The position numbers and the translations under genes were made by a program. From contig CBDFNN010000004.1 in NCBI GenBank assembly GCA_965250215.1, positions 2,542,001-2,606,000 of the forward strand: 64,000 bases of DNA, written 5' to 3'. Under the pieces are notes generated by a model. It searched no databases and was not told where the DNA came from. It saw only the letters and a list, made by a program, of their open reading frames with translations. This stretch comes from CBDFNN01 sp965250215. GTDB lineage: Bacteria > Bacteroidota > Rhodothermia > Rhodothermales > DATKEJ01. Shown here piece by piece: positions 1 through 8,013 of the stretch; position 1 is the first letter of the stretch, and every line of letters begins with the position of its first letter.

Positions 1-1183
1 CGTTCTCGCTGCCATACCAAGTGCTAGCATAGGGAGTTGACGATCGGCCGGATATCATCAAGGATGCTCTTTCCTTTATCAAGGGTGTTTCGATCGACAG
101 TGATCCAGTTGAGTTTGACAAAGAGGCCATGGCTCGCGTGGACGTCATCGATCCTGGACGAGTTTTCAGGGATAGGATTCCGCCACCGGCATCCTCAAAA
201 GTGCTAGGGCTCGCCCCATAGTAGAGTGCCGACTGAGAAATGGCGTCCGGATTGAAGACATCGTAAAGACCGAAGAGGTGTTGTTGCCCAAAGACTGGAG
301 CGCCGTCCAGCTCTACTCTGAATCCGCTCGATTGGCTGCCTCTCACATTGATGTCACCACTTACTGCGCTAGTGATAGCGATTGCGGGGAGAACTTGAAA
401 GTCGCGCAATAGGCTTTGATCGTCGTAGCCTGATGGGAGGGAGGGCTGCATCAGGAAGTGCCAGGTACTATCGAGACTGGATTGGAAGTGATTGCCGTAG
501 ACTGTGACCTCGGAAACAGAGTTTATGATCGGCTTCAGGCGAATTGATATTTCGGAAGGCAGGTCGTCCGAAAGTTCTAAGGTGTACGATTCGTAGCCTA
601 TATATCGAACTTCGATGCTTTGTGGTTTTTGGTTTGTGGTTTGTAGTGAGAATCGGCCGTCTACATTGGTGATGGTACCGGTGAGGGAGGTTTGTGCTTT
701 GTTGTTTTTGGTTTGCGGGTCATCGCGTAAGGTGCTTCCAGGATTTTCCAGAGGGTATGAATACAGCAGGATACTTGCCCCAGGAAGTCGGCTTCCAGTC
801 TCTGCATCGATCACAAATCCCAGAATAAAACGCTCCTCCTCAATCTCCACCTTACTGGCGGCTGTCACAACCATGACATCCCGAGAACCACTGCTCCCGA
901 TAGTCAGGTCATGGTCACGCATCTCCTCTTCAAGCGCAGCAATAATCTCATCCCGATCGCCTGAAAGTGAAATCCGCTTCCCGGCCACCAAGGCATCTCG
1001 GTACAAGAAGCGCGTGCCATATGTCTCCTCAATTTCTTGAAGGACAGTGGAAACGAGAGCGTTATCAAAACGAAGGCTCTGACCAAATACTTGACCAGAG
1101 CAACAGAGAAGTATGACGACTAGGAGGGCGCTACTTCGTGATAAAATTGTATGTAGATTCGTCTTGCTTTTCAAAGGCACCAT
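1..1183 (-). CDS. TonB-dependent outer-membrane receptor with STN domain (3' end beyond window)
   Basis: This gene runs off the left edge, so only the first 394 residues are visible. The ATG at 1183-1181 directly follows an in-frame TAA and overlaps the end of the FecR gene by 53 bases. It gives a good signal peptide (ALLVVILLCCSGQVFGQ, residues 19-35). Then come an STN-like domain (about 37-108), a carboxypeptidase-regulatory-like beta-sandwich (about 118-215, GFVIDAETGSRLPGAS) and a TonB plug (about 255-345, with INVRGSQSSGFRVELDGAPV). Family knowledge: STN receptors take up a substrate through the outer membrane and signal through FecR to an ECF sigma factor, and both partners lie just upstream. 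The ligand cannot be read from sequence. Two in-frame stretches (residues 157-165 and 180-188, rich in Q, T, N and K) are encoded by the intergenic ACCAAAA-type repeat. Confidence 0.9.
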   Translation of the reverse strand, partial: MVPLKSKTNLHTILSRSSALLVVILLCCSGQVFGQSLRFDNALVSTVLQEIEETYGTRFLYRDALVAGKRISLSGDRDEIIAALEEEMRDHDLTIGSSGSRDVMVVTAASKVEIEEERFILGFVIDAETGSRLPGASILLYSYPLENPGSTLRDDPQTKNNKAQTSLTGTITNVDGRFSLQTTNQKPQSIEVRYIGYESYTLELSDDLPSEISIRLKPIINSVSEVTVYGNHFQSSLDSTWHFLMQPSLPSGYDDQSLLRDFQVLPAIAITSAVSGDINVRGSQSSGFRVELDGAPVFGQQHLFGLYDVFNPDAISQSALYYGASPSTFEDAGGGILSLKTRPGSMTSTRAMASLSNSTGSLSIETPLIKERASLMISGRSSTPYASTWYGSEN

Positions 1184-2057
1184 TTAATACAAGGCCAAGA
1201 TCGTTCAAACTAGTTTCCAAATTCTCCAGTGATAACGATCCGGAAATCGTCTCCCCAATTAAGTTGGAAGGCATGTTAATCTTGATGTTGAAGTGCTGCG
1301 TCAGTTCTTCGATTGCCGCTTCTACCTGAGTCTGACTCAATTCAAGATAGCCCAGTTGCCAATCGAGATACTCCCGCTCGGATGGATTATTTTCAAGGCT
1401 AGCCCTTCCGTTTTCAATCACAGCTGCATTCCCAGGTACTAGGTCTATAAAATTAGACGAAGATGTCAGACGAATACTTCCATTTTTGAGATAAGTATTC
1501 AATTTCCCAAGGCGGGTATCCACGTTGAATTCAGTGCCGAGCACCTCGATCGATCCTTCATTGCCATAAACTCTGAAGACGCGATCAGGATTGTGGGCGA
1601 CCACGAAAAAGGCTTCTCCGTCCAATTCGAAGCTATGCTCATCTACTCGATTCAATCTAGAGTTTTGCCGTAGCAAAATGTTCGTTCCATCTTCCAGTAG
1701 CACTGTGGTATTACCTTCTCCAGCCAGAGCGACGTACTCCACAATTTCGCTTCCTGGACTCAACCAGAACCAAGCAGCAACAGCGGCAACAAGAACGGTT
1801 GCGGCGATTCCAAGGAGTCTTGACGTGACAAGACGAAGTGGGGCATAGTCCACTTTTTGAGAGTTAGAATCAAGTTTTGCTTGGAGAGAATTCCAAACAT
1901 CCGCTTTACCCTCTACATCTCTACCACTAGACTCCTTGTACTTCTCTACATGCGCAAGGAGTGGATCGCTAGACGTGCTATCCACTCCTGAGTTCAAGTT
2001 GTCCAAGTGCTTGGCTAGTTCGAGGTCGTTGTCGCTATGTAATCTATGTTCTTCCAA
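1131..2057 (-). CDS. FecR-family anti-sigma factor
   Basis: A 308-residue inner-membrane protein. It has a cytoplasmic N-terminal part (1-80), one membrane segment (about 81-100, LLGIAATVLVAAVAAWFWLS) and a periplasmic FecR core (about 105-215, with LLEDGTNILLRQNSRL, LDGEAFFVV and VLGTEFNV). The C-terminal STN-like (DUF4974-type) domain covers about 230-308. By family, FecR senses the loaded TonB receptor in the periplasm and controls the cognate sigma factor. The start appears to be TTG at 2057, with no ATG nearby, and an 8-bp hairpin lies 9 bases upstream of it. The receptor gene overlaps its 3' end, which suggests translational coupling. Confidence 0.92.
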   Translation of the reverse strand: MEEHRLHSDNDLELAKHLDNLNSGVDSTSSDPLLAHVEKYKESSGRDVEGKADVWNSLQAKLDSNSQKVDYAPLRLVTSRLLGIAATVLVAAVAAWFWLSPGSEIVEYVALAGEGNTTVLLEDGTNILLRQNSRLNRVDEHSFELDGEAFFVVAHNPDRVFRVYGNEGSIEVLGTEFNVDTRLGKLNTYLKNGSIRLTSSSNFIDLVPGNAAVIENGRASLENNPSEREYLDWQLGYLELSQTQVEAAIEELTQHFNIKINMPSNLIGETISGSLSLENLETSLNDLGLVLNGAFEKQDESTYNFITK

Positions 2058-2065
2058 TTTAAATT

Positions 2066-2089
2066 AGAGGAGCCCCAGAGAGCTCCTCT
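2066..2089 (-). promoter_or_regulatory. intra-operon hairpin upstream of fecR
   Basis: An 8-bp perfect stem (AGAGGAGC / GCTCCTCT) with an 8-base loop sits in the 54-base gap between the lipoprotein gene and the FecR gene. On the minus strand an A/T-rich stretch (TAATTTAAATT) follows the stem, but there is no clean U-tract. It could be a partial terminator or an mRNA processing or stability element that sets sigma/lipoprotein output against FecR/receptor output. It could also mask the TTG start 9 bases away. Function is inferred from position. Confidence 0.45.
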
Positions 2090-2111
2090 TCTTCAGTGTT
2101 CTAAGTGTTTA

Positions 2112-3032
2112 TTAGCCGCGTCCTTGATGTCCTCTTTCAAATCCTCTTCTAAATCGGCGATTTTTTAGGGCGTTATGGATCTGGACGATCGTGAATTGGG
2201 CTTCGCTAAGTGTTGATTCTAAGGACTCAAATAAGGCATCGTTGACGGCCATGGCCAAGTCGTGGAATTCCTCTCTCGTGATCGATCCGTCTTCCACTTG
2301 CTCCATAAGAGCATCGATATCTGTCTGTAGGTCCTCGATAAGATCAAGAACGGTCGTAGCTTGGCTGCCGTCTAATTCTAAGGCATCAATCATAGCAGCC
2401 TGTGATGCAGCCTTTCTCGCCTCGCGCTCCGCTTCAAGATCTGCGATAAGTTGATCTAGCTCCGCAATCTGATCGGCACTTAGCAGTGCATAAACTTCCG
2501 CAAAGATCTGGTCCTTGATGGCGCCAATTTCTGTCCGTAGTTCCTGACGAGTGATATCTCCATTGTCATGGCTCTCACGAAGAGCTTGAATGTCGTCCGA
2601 ATAGGATTCTCGAATCGCCTTTGCGTCTTCCTTCTGGGCATCTGTTAGCACAGAATGCAAGAGTCGACCGTCTGTTTTTTGTCCGTGTCCTCCAAAACCG
2701 CGGCCGTATACGAAAAGAACGCCGGTTCGGCCATTGGCAAGAATGCGATCGATTTTGTCTTGGTCTCCCGAGTTGTAGATCTCAGCCGCCGCGTACCATA
2801 GGAATCCGGGCTCAGGCTTGTCTCGTGCGTGATCGTCGAGTTTGTCTGACGTGTCGTCAGAAAGGCTGAAACTTGCTGTCAAGTCATCGACAAACTCCGT
2901 ATTCATCTCGGCATCTGGATTCACACCGAGATCGCTACTGTCGCAGGCTGCTAGGAAAATCATCGAAAAAGAAAAGAGTGCGACTCTTGAGAAGTGCGTC
3001 GCCATCTTATTTGAAAAGTGCATTTTAAACAT
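2112..3032 (-). CDS. Spy/CpxP-like lipoprotein with two internal repeats
   Basis: A 306-residue lipoprotein: the signal sequence ends in LAAC with Cys30 as lipidation site. The mature part is helical and charged. It holds two similar segments (about 127-192 and 217-282). Each begins with an LT-x-x-Q-like helix (LTDAQ; the second is less exact), contains a GDIT/GSIT turn followed by an acidic EF-hand-like stretch (DNGDITRQEL, EDGSITREEF) and ends in LSADQ or LSEAQ. LTxxQ-type helical repeats are typical of Spy/CpxP periplasmic chaperone-sensors. The gene lies between the ECF sigma gene and fecR, where FecI-FecR systems normally have nothing, so a role as an extra envelope sensor or antisigma modulator is plausible but unproven. 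ATGs at codons 4 and 10 are alternative starts. Confidence 0.75.
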   Translation of the reverse strand: MFKMHFSNKMATHFSRVALFSFSMIFLAACDSSDLGVNPDAEMNTEFVDDLTASFSLSDDTSDKLDDHARDKPEPGFLWYAAAEIYNSGDQDKIDRILANGRTGVLFVYGRGFGGHGQKTDGRLLHSVLTDAQKEDAKAIRESYSDDIQALRESHDNGDITRQELRTEIGAIKDQIFAEVYALLSADQIAELDQLIADLEAEREARKAASQAAMIDALELDGSQATTVLDLIEDLQTDIDALMEQVEDGSITREEFHDLAMAVNDALFESLESTLSEAQFTIVQIHNALKNRRFRRGFERGHQGRG

Positions 3033-3122
3033 TGTTAATAGAGTGTTATTGGTTGAACAATCACTCCTATGTCACTTGAAAAACGGGTTACCCCTATTGG
3101 TTCAAAAAATATTTCAAGATTT

Positions 3123-3656
3123 CTATTCGGCATCATCTGATAAGGCCTTTCTTAATGTTCTTAACGCCGTCGACATTTGATTCTCTACGGTCTTTATGCT
3201 CACATCCAAGACTCTCGCAACTTCACGGTAAGTGAGTCCGCTCATATAACATAACTCAAAAACTTGACGCCTTCGATCTGGCAAGGATTGAATGGCAGCG
3301 TGGATCTGTTGCTTCAGTTCTTTTCGTTCGACTTCCTTGCTGGCAGAGCCGGACGAATCTGGGAGATCTACTAGACTGAGGTCGGCGTGGTTCTTCGAGT
3401 CTCGGTAGTGATTGACAGATCGATTTATCACCATACGAAAAAGGAGCGCTCTGGGGCTGGCCTCGATAGCTGCTCTCGCCTCCCAAAGGGAAATAAAAGC
3501 TTGTTGAATGAGATCTTTGCTCGTCTCAGCGTCGTGACCGCGACGGAGGAGGAAACGAAAAAGGTCGTCGTAGAGCCGGTCGAAGAGTTTCTTGAAGGCC
3601 TGTTGGTCTCCCTCGCGTATCGCATCGATGAGTTCTGTGCCCGAAAAGGCAAACAA
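3123..3656 (-). CDS. ECF (FecI-type) RNA polymerase sigma factor
   Basis: A 177-residue sigma factor and the first gene of the minus-strand sigma - lipoprotein - FecR - receptor operon. Region 2 is seen at about 20-85 (DLFRFLLRRG, DLIQQAFISLWEAR, FRMVINRSVNHYRD). Region 4 is at about 115-170 (LPDRRRQVFELCYMSGLTYREVARVLDVSIKTVE), with the helix-turn-helix that reads the -35 element. The linker is short, as usual for ECF factors. The apparent start is TTG at 3656; no ATG is available in frame upstream, although the frame stays open there. It presumably directs transcription of this operon under control of FecR. Confidence 0.92.
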   Translation of the reverse strand: MFAFSGTELIDAIREGDQQAFKKLFDRLYDDLFRFLLRRGHDAETSKDLIQQAFISLWEARAAIEASPRALLFRMVINRSVNHYRDSKNHADLSLVDLPDSSGSASKEVERKELKQQIHAAIQSLPDRRRQVFELCYMSGLTYREVARVLDVSIKTVENQMSTALRTLRKALSDDAE

Positions 3657-3748
3657 TATGAAAAGAAGGGAAAACAGGAAGATGGGGGCTGAGGAGCTGA
3701 GGGGCTGGGATTAATAGGATGTAGCTGTGTCAATTCGCAAGCTAAGGA

Positions 3749-3901
3749 AATCAGAACATCGGGACGTCAGAACATCAGATTCTCAGAACATCAGAAAGTT
3801 CGGTTGAGCGATATATCGATTGTCCGATTGTCTGATTGTCCGAAAAACCTAGAACTTTTCCTGAACACCAATGACCAACAACCAATAACCATTGACCAAC
3901 C
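3749..3901. repeat. intergenic short-unit repeats (octamer and ACCAA families)
   Basis: The divergent gap between the sigma gene and the ORF at 3892 carries three arrays. At 3749-3803 there are 8-base units of the CAGAACAT / TCGGACNN type. At 3814-3845 there are units in the opposite orientation (GATTGTCC repeated). At 3867-3901 there are ACCAATG / ACCAACA units, which run into the start of the next ORF. Confidence 0.75.
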
Positions 3902-4347
3902 ACTATATTAGCCTTTGGAGTCGGCGAAATCTGACTCCTGATGTCTTGCAGCTAATGCTGGGACACTTGATACTAGAATACTATTCCAAATTTGAGGAAA
4001 AGCTCATGCCAGAAATCATAAATTCTTACGAAGTCGGAACCGTTCATGGCAGAGGTGAGCTTGCTCGCTGGATTGGCCTGAAAGTTGGGTCCGGTGCAAG
4101 GACGACGATATCTATCAGCTTCTGGGCGAATGAACCATCAGATCTGGGCTATGCCCTTCCTACGGGAAACTATATCCACCTAAATCTTCGTCTACGAGAT
4201 TTCGACGACTACTATCGCATTTTGCAAACCGAAAGTCCACTGAACGTCCATTGGACGGCGGATAGCAGTCGGCGAATTATGTCTTTCCAGATGACGAGCT
4301 CCGATGAACCATTGGGCGAGGGACCCACGGATAGTTCCAGCTCCTGA
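3892..4347 (+). CDS. hypothetical protein
   Basis: A 151-residue reading frame that I do not recognise. It is soluble, has no signal peptide or membrane segment, and looks protein-like in the middle (a GELARWIGLKVGSGARTT stretch, then alternating beta strands and LNLRLRDFDDYYRIL). The TTG start lies inside the ACCAA repeat array, so the first codons (TNHY) come from repeat sequence; the first ATG is at 3955. The C-terminus is low complexity (TDSSSS). A plausible continuation exists in the +1 frame (4304-4444), so the gene may be frameshifted or decaying. It stands alone between a divergent sigma gene and a convergent VKOR-DsbA gene. Confidence 0.45.
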   Translation: MTNHYISLWSRRNLTPDVLQLMLGHLILEYYSKFEEKLMPEIINSYEVGTVHGRGELARWIGLKVGSGARTTISISFWANEPSDLGYALPTGNYIHLNLRLRDFDDYYRILQTESPLNVHWTADSSRRIMSFQMTSSDEPLGEGPTDSSSS

Positions 4348-4444
4348 TAACGGATTTGTTGAGATCAGCCTGAATACCAGCATCGGGCAAACCGTCGACG
4401 GTGAACGAGTCCAAAACTCGGAAGACAGCCGAATCTGTCGATAA
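4304..4444 (+). pseudogene. possible out-of-frame continuation of the preceding ORF
   Basis: A 46-codon frame, +1 relative to the ORF ending at 4347, overlaps its last 44 bases and continues with protein-like sequence (FVEISLNTSIGQTVDGERV) to a TAA at 4442-4444. An in-frame TGA just upstream means it cannot be a longer independent gene. Either a single-base indel around 4280-4340 split one gene, or this is chance. Confidence 0.3.
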
Positions 4445-4462
4445 GCTCGTAGAAAGTCCTCT

Positions 4463-4516
4463 CTGACGACTGATAGCTGACTACTGAAGACTGACGACTG
4501 AGGACTGACGACTGAT
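4463..4516. repeat. CTGACGA-type 7-nt repeat array
   Basis: About seven imperfect units of CTGACGA / CTGAAGA. They lie 10 bases past the stop codon of the minus-strand VKOR-DsbA gene; in that gene's sense they read TCGTCAG. No U-tract is present, so this is not a standard terminator. Confidence 0.75.
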
Positions 4517-4525
4517 TGCCGCCGC

Positions 4526-5776
4526 TTATCCTCTCTCGATTGCGTCCTTAACAATCCTCCTTAGAATCGGCGCGAGTGTACCTTGATTGAGTAAACGTCC
4601 CTGAACATATACGCTAGGCGTGCTTCTAACGCCGGCAGCATTTCCAGCCGCGACATCGGCGAGGACTTTCGCGTGTGTTTCAGTGCTATTCAAGCAAGAC
4701 TCGAATTCAGAGACATCCCAGGATCGATCCGTAATCAATTCATTGACAACCCGCGCTCCTAAGGTCGTCTGATGCTCAAAAATATCGTCGTGGAAACTCC
4801 AGAAATCATCCTTCTCCGCGGCACAGATGCCCGCCTTTGCGGCCAAGGTAGCGTTCGGATGTATGGTTCGGCCTAGTGTTGGGTTGACATCGGTAGCTAA
4901 TGGGTAGTTCACGTATCGGAATTTGACCTGATCCTTGAACTCATAGAGAAAGGCTCTCATGTTGCTCGATGCTTGCTTGCAGCCAGGACACTCAAAATCG
5001 CTGAATTCGGCAATCTCGACGTTGGCATCCGGGTTACCCCACGTTGGTGCGTGTTCCGGTACCGCGGCTAGCGTCGGAGCAGATCTCCAGAATTGAGATG
5101 AGATTCGGTCGAGATCGAAGTCTCTCATCTGAAAATTGTCGATGCCATATGTCTTAGTCGCCATGAAGCCAAAGCCCATAATGGCGAGGCCGGTGATGGC
5201 ATAAAGTGCTACTTGTGGTCTAAGATTGGGTCCTCCTTCTTTCTCGAAGAGATTGGAGAAAAACTCTTTGTCGAGTCCAAAGAAGCTAGTATCGACACCC
5301 TTTCTCGCGGCCATCCCAAAGAGAATTAGCAGAACAAGATTCGCCAGATACATACCGACGCATACAGGGCAGAGAACTCCAAGTTTTAAAAGATGCGTTG
5401 CTTTGTAAATCGAAAATAGTACCGCAACGAATGAGAGTATTCCTCCCAGTACCAATGCAGCTCGACCTTTTTTTAAATCCTTAACGGCCAAAGCAACGAG
5501 TGCTAAAACAAAGAGCCAGACGTAGAGCAACATGCCCCAAGCGCCAACAGGAATTCCGCCTAAGAATGCATAAGACGATGAGTGCGCTGCGTCGCAATTG
5601 ACCCACTCGTTGATCGAGCATACACTGGGGTTTTCCAATCCAGCTGACTCGATTTGATAAGTCGTTTCTGTGGCATAGAATCCCATTCCTGCGCCAACAG
5701 CGGCGACAAGAAGGATGATGTAGATGAGTTTCTTTCCCGCGAGGGTGTCGACAGTTTTCGCGTACTTCTTAGCCAA
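4526..5776 (-). CDS. VKOR-DsbA fusion: disulfide-forming membrane oxidoreductase
   Basis: A 416-residue protein joining a vitamin K epoxide reductase domain to a DsbA-like thioredoxin domain. The VKOR part (about 15-160) has four or five membrane segments, the loop cysteines Cys53 and Cys61 and the quinone-proximal CPVC motif (136-139). A further membrane segment follows at about 187-206. The periplasmic thioredoxin domain (about 240-416) carries CPGC at 263-266 and the NYPLATDVNPT cis-Pro region. By family, the DsbA part oxidises secreted proteins and is reoxidised through VKOR by membrane quinone, replacing DsbB. The start is a TTG (5776). The frame is open further upstream, but only through the ACCAAAAAC repeat array, which ends 9 bases before the TTG. 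Confidence 0.93.
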   Translation of the reverse strand: MAKKYAKTVDTLAGKKLIYIILLVAAVGAGMGFYATETTYQIESAGLENPSVCSINEWVNCDAAHSSSYAFLGGIPVGAWGMLLYVWLFVLALVALAVKDLKKGRAALVLGGILSFVAVLFSIYKATHLLKLGVLCPVCVGMYLANLVLLILFGMAARKGVDTSFFGLDKEFFSNLFEKEGGPNLRPQVALYAITGLAIMGFGFMATKTYGIDNFQMRDFDLDRISSQFWRSAPTLAAVPEHAPTWGNPDANVEIAEFSDFECPGCKQASSNMRAFLYEFKDQVKFRYVNYPLATDVNPTLGRTIHPNATLAAKAGICAAEKDDFWSFHDDIFEHQTTLGARVVNELITDRSWDVSEFESCLNSTETHAKVLADVAAGNAAGVRSTPSVYVQGRLLNQGTLAPILRRIVKDAIERG

Positions 5777-6175
5777 TTGTTTTTCGTTTGTGGTTCGTTG
5801 TTTTTGGTTTTGGTCCCCAGCTATTGCTCATTTGTCTTAAGTCAAACCATGTAAATCGAAACGATTACAATCGTTGATTGAAAACAGTTGACCAATGACT
5901 AAGGACCAAAAACCAAGGACCATGTCATGATACGAAATCAGAGCGATACACAGAACATTGGAGAGGTTGATATTCAGGCATCACGAAGTCCGATCAGAAA
6001 TCGAACTATCGGACAATCAGATGATCTGACTATCGAAAAATCGGACCATCGGACAATCGGAGTATCGGATAATCGGACTTTCGGTTTCCAGTTCGAACCG
6101 AAATCGCTTGATACGAGTTTGATCTGACGCGATTGTCCTCCTTTAGAGCTAAGAGACTAGAAGCTTCTTACCAGT
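5777..6175. repeat. divergent intergenic region with three repeat arrays
   Basis: A 399-base gap between divergent genes. At 5786-5817 are ACCACAAAC / ACCAAAA units read on the minus strand, that is, 5' of the VKOR-DsbA gene. At 5891-5922 are ACCAATG / ACCAAAA units read on the plus strand. At 5990-6087 are about ten 8-base units of the CGGACNAT type on the plus strand, 5' of the HipA-like gene. A 66-codon frame across 5927-6127 is only translated repeat. No clear promoter was recognised. Confidence 0.7.
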
Positions 6176-6964
6176 ATGCGTTCACTTCATGCCACACGAT
6201 ACGTTGTCGCCCTCCGCGAGGGTGGATCCTTACCCGCCTTGGTGGAGGCCGTTGATGACGAGGGCAAGGCAGAAAACTTTGTGGTTAAATTTCTAGGTGC
6301 AGGTCAGGGAGCTAAGGCTCTGATTTCTGAAATCATCGTCGGAAAACTAGCTTTGGCTTTGGGATTGCCGGTGCCGGAAGTAGCCTTGATCGACGTGCCG
6401 GAAGGATTTGGTAGAACCGAGCGCGATCCTGAGATCCAAGACATTCTCAAAGCCAGCGTTGGACTGAACGTTGGGATGGGCTATCTAGATGGAGCCTTCA
6501 ATTTCAATCCGCTTTCAGGAGCGGATTCTGTGACGCCAGATCTGGCTGCCGAGATCGTTTGGCTAGATGCGCTTTGCACCAACATCGATCGAACTGTTCG
6601 CAACCCCAATCTCATGGTCTCTGATCGACGGCTCTACTTGATTGATCATGGGGCTGCCTTGTACTTCCATCACAACTGGGCGTCTATGGATAATGCGAAG
6701 GCAAAGTCGGCTTTTCCAATGATAAATCGGCACGTTCTTCTGCCTTTTGCCGGTAATCTGAATGAGGCAGACGAGCGATTAGCGACGAAGATTGATGAGT
6801 CTTCTTTGGAAGAGATCATAACATTGATTCCAGATCAACTTCTCATGCACGCTCCAGAAGGGACGAGCTCCAGTTTTGATTCGGCAGAAGCCAATCGAGA
6901 GGCCTATATAAACTACTTCTCCCTGAGGCTAAAAGGAGAGCGTGATTTGTATCTGAATCCATAG
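6176..6964 (+). CDS. HipA-like kinase (HipA_2 type)
   Basis: A 262-residue soluble protein with the minimal HipA kinase fold and no HipA N-terminal subdomain. Lys38 in FVVKF and the following GAGQGAK loop fit the nucleotide site. Glu52 (SEIIVG) fits the helix-C glutamate, NIDRTVRNPN (136-145) the catalytic loop with Asp138, and IDHG (156-159) the metal-binding Asp157. All expected catalytic residues are present, so it is probably active. The DUF3037 gene follows after 52 bases; this two-gene arrangement is, from general knowledge, common for HipA_2 proteins. There is no HipB-like repressor, so it should not be called a toxin. Substrate unknown. Confidence 0.8.
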   Translation: MRSLHATRYVVALREGGSLPALVEAVDDEGKAENFVVKFLGAGQGAKALISEIIVGKLALALGLPVPEVALIDVPEGFGRTERDPEIQDILKASVGLNVGMGYLDGAFNFNPLSGADSVTPDLAAEIVWLDALCTNIDRTVRNPNLMVSDRRLYLIDHGAALYFHHNWASMDNAKAKSAFPMINRHVLLPFAGNLNEADERLATKIDESSLEEIITLIPDQLLMHAPEGTSSSFDSAEANREAYINYFSLRLKGERDLYLNP

Positions 6965-7016
6965 AAGCCAAAGCAAAATTGTCCTTGTCCAGAAAAGAAA
7001 ACTTAGATTATCGAGG

Positions 7017-7409
7017 ATGAGTGCCGTTGATCAAGACAGATGGTTTGACTACGATTATGCCTTCCTGCATGTCGTCCCGCACGTGCATATCGGTACTCGC
7101 GAGGCTATTGGCGCTGTGCTTCACTCTCGTACAGCTAGATTCATTGGACTTGAGTATCGACTCGACAATAGTCAGATTCAATTAAGATGGCCAGATCTCG
7201 ATGTGGACATGTTAGAGGATGAGCTCAGAGCGATGGCGGACATCGCAGAGGGGAAGGGGGAAAGTGAGATTTCTGTCATGACGGCCTCCGAAAGATTTCA
7301 CTGGATAACGGCGCCTCGATCTGCGGTCTTGCAGCCCTCACCGGTTCATGCCGGGCGATCTAGGGATCCAAAGCGGAGTCTTGAGGGTCTTATTCAACAG
7401 TTACTCTAA
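7017..7409 (+). CDS. DUF3037 protein, partner of the HipA-like kinase
   Basis: A 130-residue soluble protein. The N-terminus (YDYAFLHVVPHVHIGTREAIG) and the centre (TARFIGLEYRL) match what I know of the DUF3037 family. The last 40 residues contain the ITAPRSAVLQPSPVHAGR stretch, usual for the family C-terminus. The function of DUF3037 is not established. Linkage to the HipA_2 kinase suggests a substrate, adaptor or regulator of the kinase. The ATG at 7017 has a weak GAGG just upstream. A small hairpin follows the stop codon. Confidence 0.75.
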   Translation: MSAVDQDRWFDYDYAFLHVVPHVHIGTREAIGAVLHSRTARFIGLEYRLDNSQIQLRWPDLDVDMLEDELRAMADIAEGKGESEISVMTASERFHWITAPRSAVLQPSPVHAGRSRDPKRSLEGLIQQLL

Positions 7410-7419
7410 GTTCTGTCTG

Positions 7420-7435
7420 GCTGCAACATTGCAGC
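7420..7435 (+). terminator. weak hairpin after the HipA/DUF3037 pair
   Basis: GCTGCA ACAT TGCAGC forms a 6-bp perfect stem with a 4-base loop, 10 bases after the DUF3037 stop. The following bases (GATTGATTAATG) are only partly T-rich, so termination is uncertain. Confidence 0.35.
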
Positions 7436-8013
7436 GATTGATTAATGTCATACTTCTTCAAGAAAAGGAGACTAAGGCATTATTACGAGATATCCCAGGA
7501 AGGCAAACGAGGTGAAATACATTAGGAATGTAACGGTCCAATTTTCGATTCTATGTGATCGGTTCATGCTGCAGGTAATTTGATGGATCGAATAGTTGCT
7601 TCGCTCCAGATGATGTCGATGAACTACTGCTCGGTAGTTATATAGTAGTGAAGCAATAGTCATGCCAAGTATGGCGAGGGGACGAAAGTCCGATGATCCG
7701 ATTTTCTGAATTTCCGATTCTCCGAAATATCGATGGTCCGGATCGCCGATCTCCCATCAGTCTCTTAGACTCAGTCAGCAAATTTATGGATTTCTGACTG
7801 TTCGTTTAGAACCAAGTAGCTGATCTACGAATCAGTGAAAGTAATCCTTGGTCAGTCTTCACTCAAATTCGTCGGATTCCGGAAGAGATTTTCCGGGATC
7901 CTTCTAGGTATTCGGATAATCTGTCTTTCGGACAATCGGCCTATCTGAAAATCGGACCATCGAATCATCGGAGAATCAGAATTTCGGACTATCGGATCCT
8001 CGGACTATCGATT
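7436..8013. repeat. convergent intergenic region with inverted octamer arrays
   Basis: No credible gene. At 7684-7757 are units of TCCGATNN in plus orientation. At 7912-8013 is a long array of about twelve ATCGGACN-type units in the opposite orientation, running over the last codons of the GNAT gene. The two arms make a large imperfect inverted repeat with a spacer of about 155 bases. A 63-codon minus-strand frame at 7472-7663 shows no family resemblance and was not called. Confidence 0.7.

Noticed and set aside
904..1086. Minus-strand 60-codon frame
   Set aside because: It is out of frame with the TonB receptor that clearly covers this region with signal peptide, STN and plug domains.
5927..6127. 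66-codon frame rich in DRTIG/SDNRT
   Set aside because: It is translated octamer repeat, with no independent protein character.
7472..7663. 63-codon minus-strand frame with hydrophobic C-terminus
   Set aside because: No start signal, no recognisable family and no neighbour to support it.
3749..8013. Repeat arrays considered as CRISPR
   Set aside because: Units are 7-8 bases, directly adjacent and imperfect, with no spacers of constant length and no cas genes.
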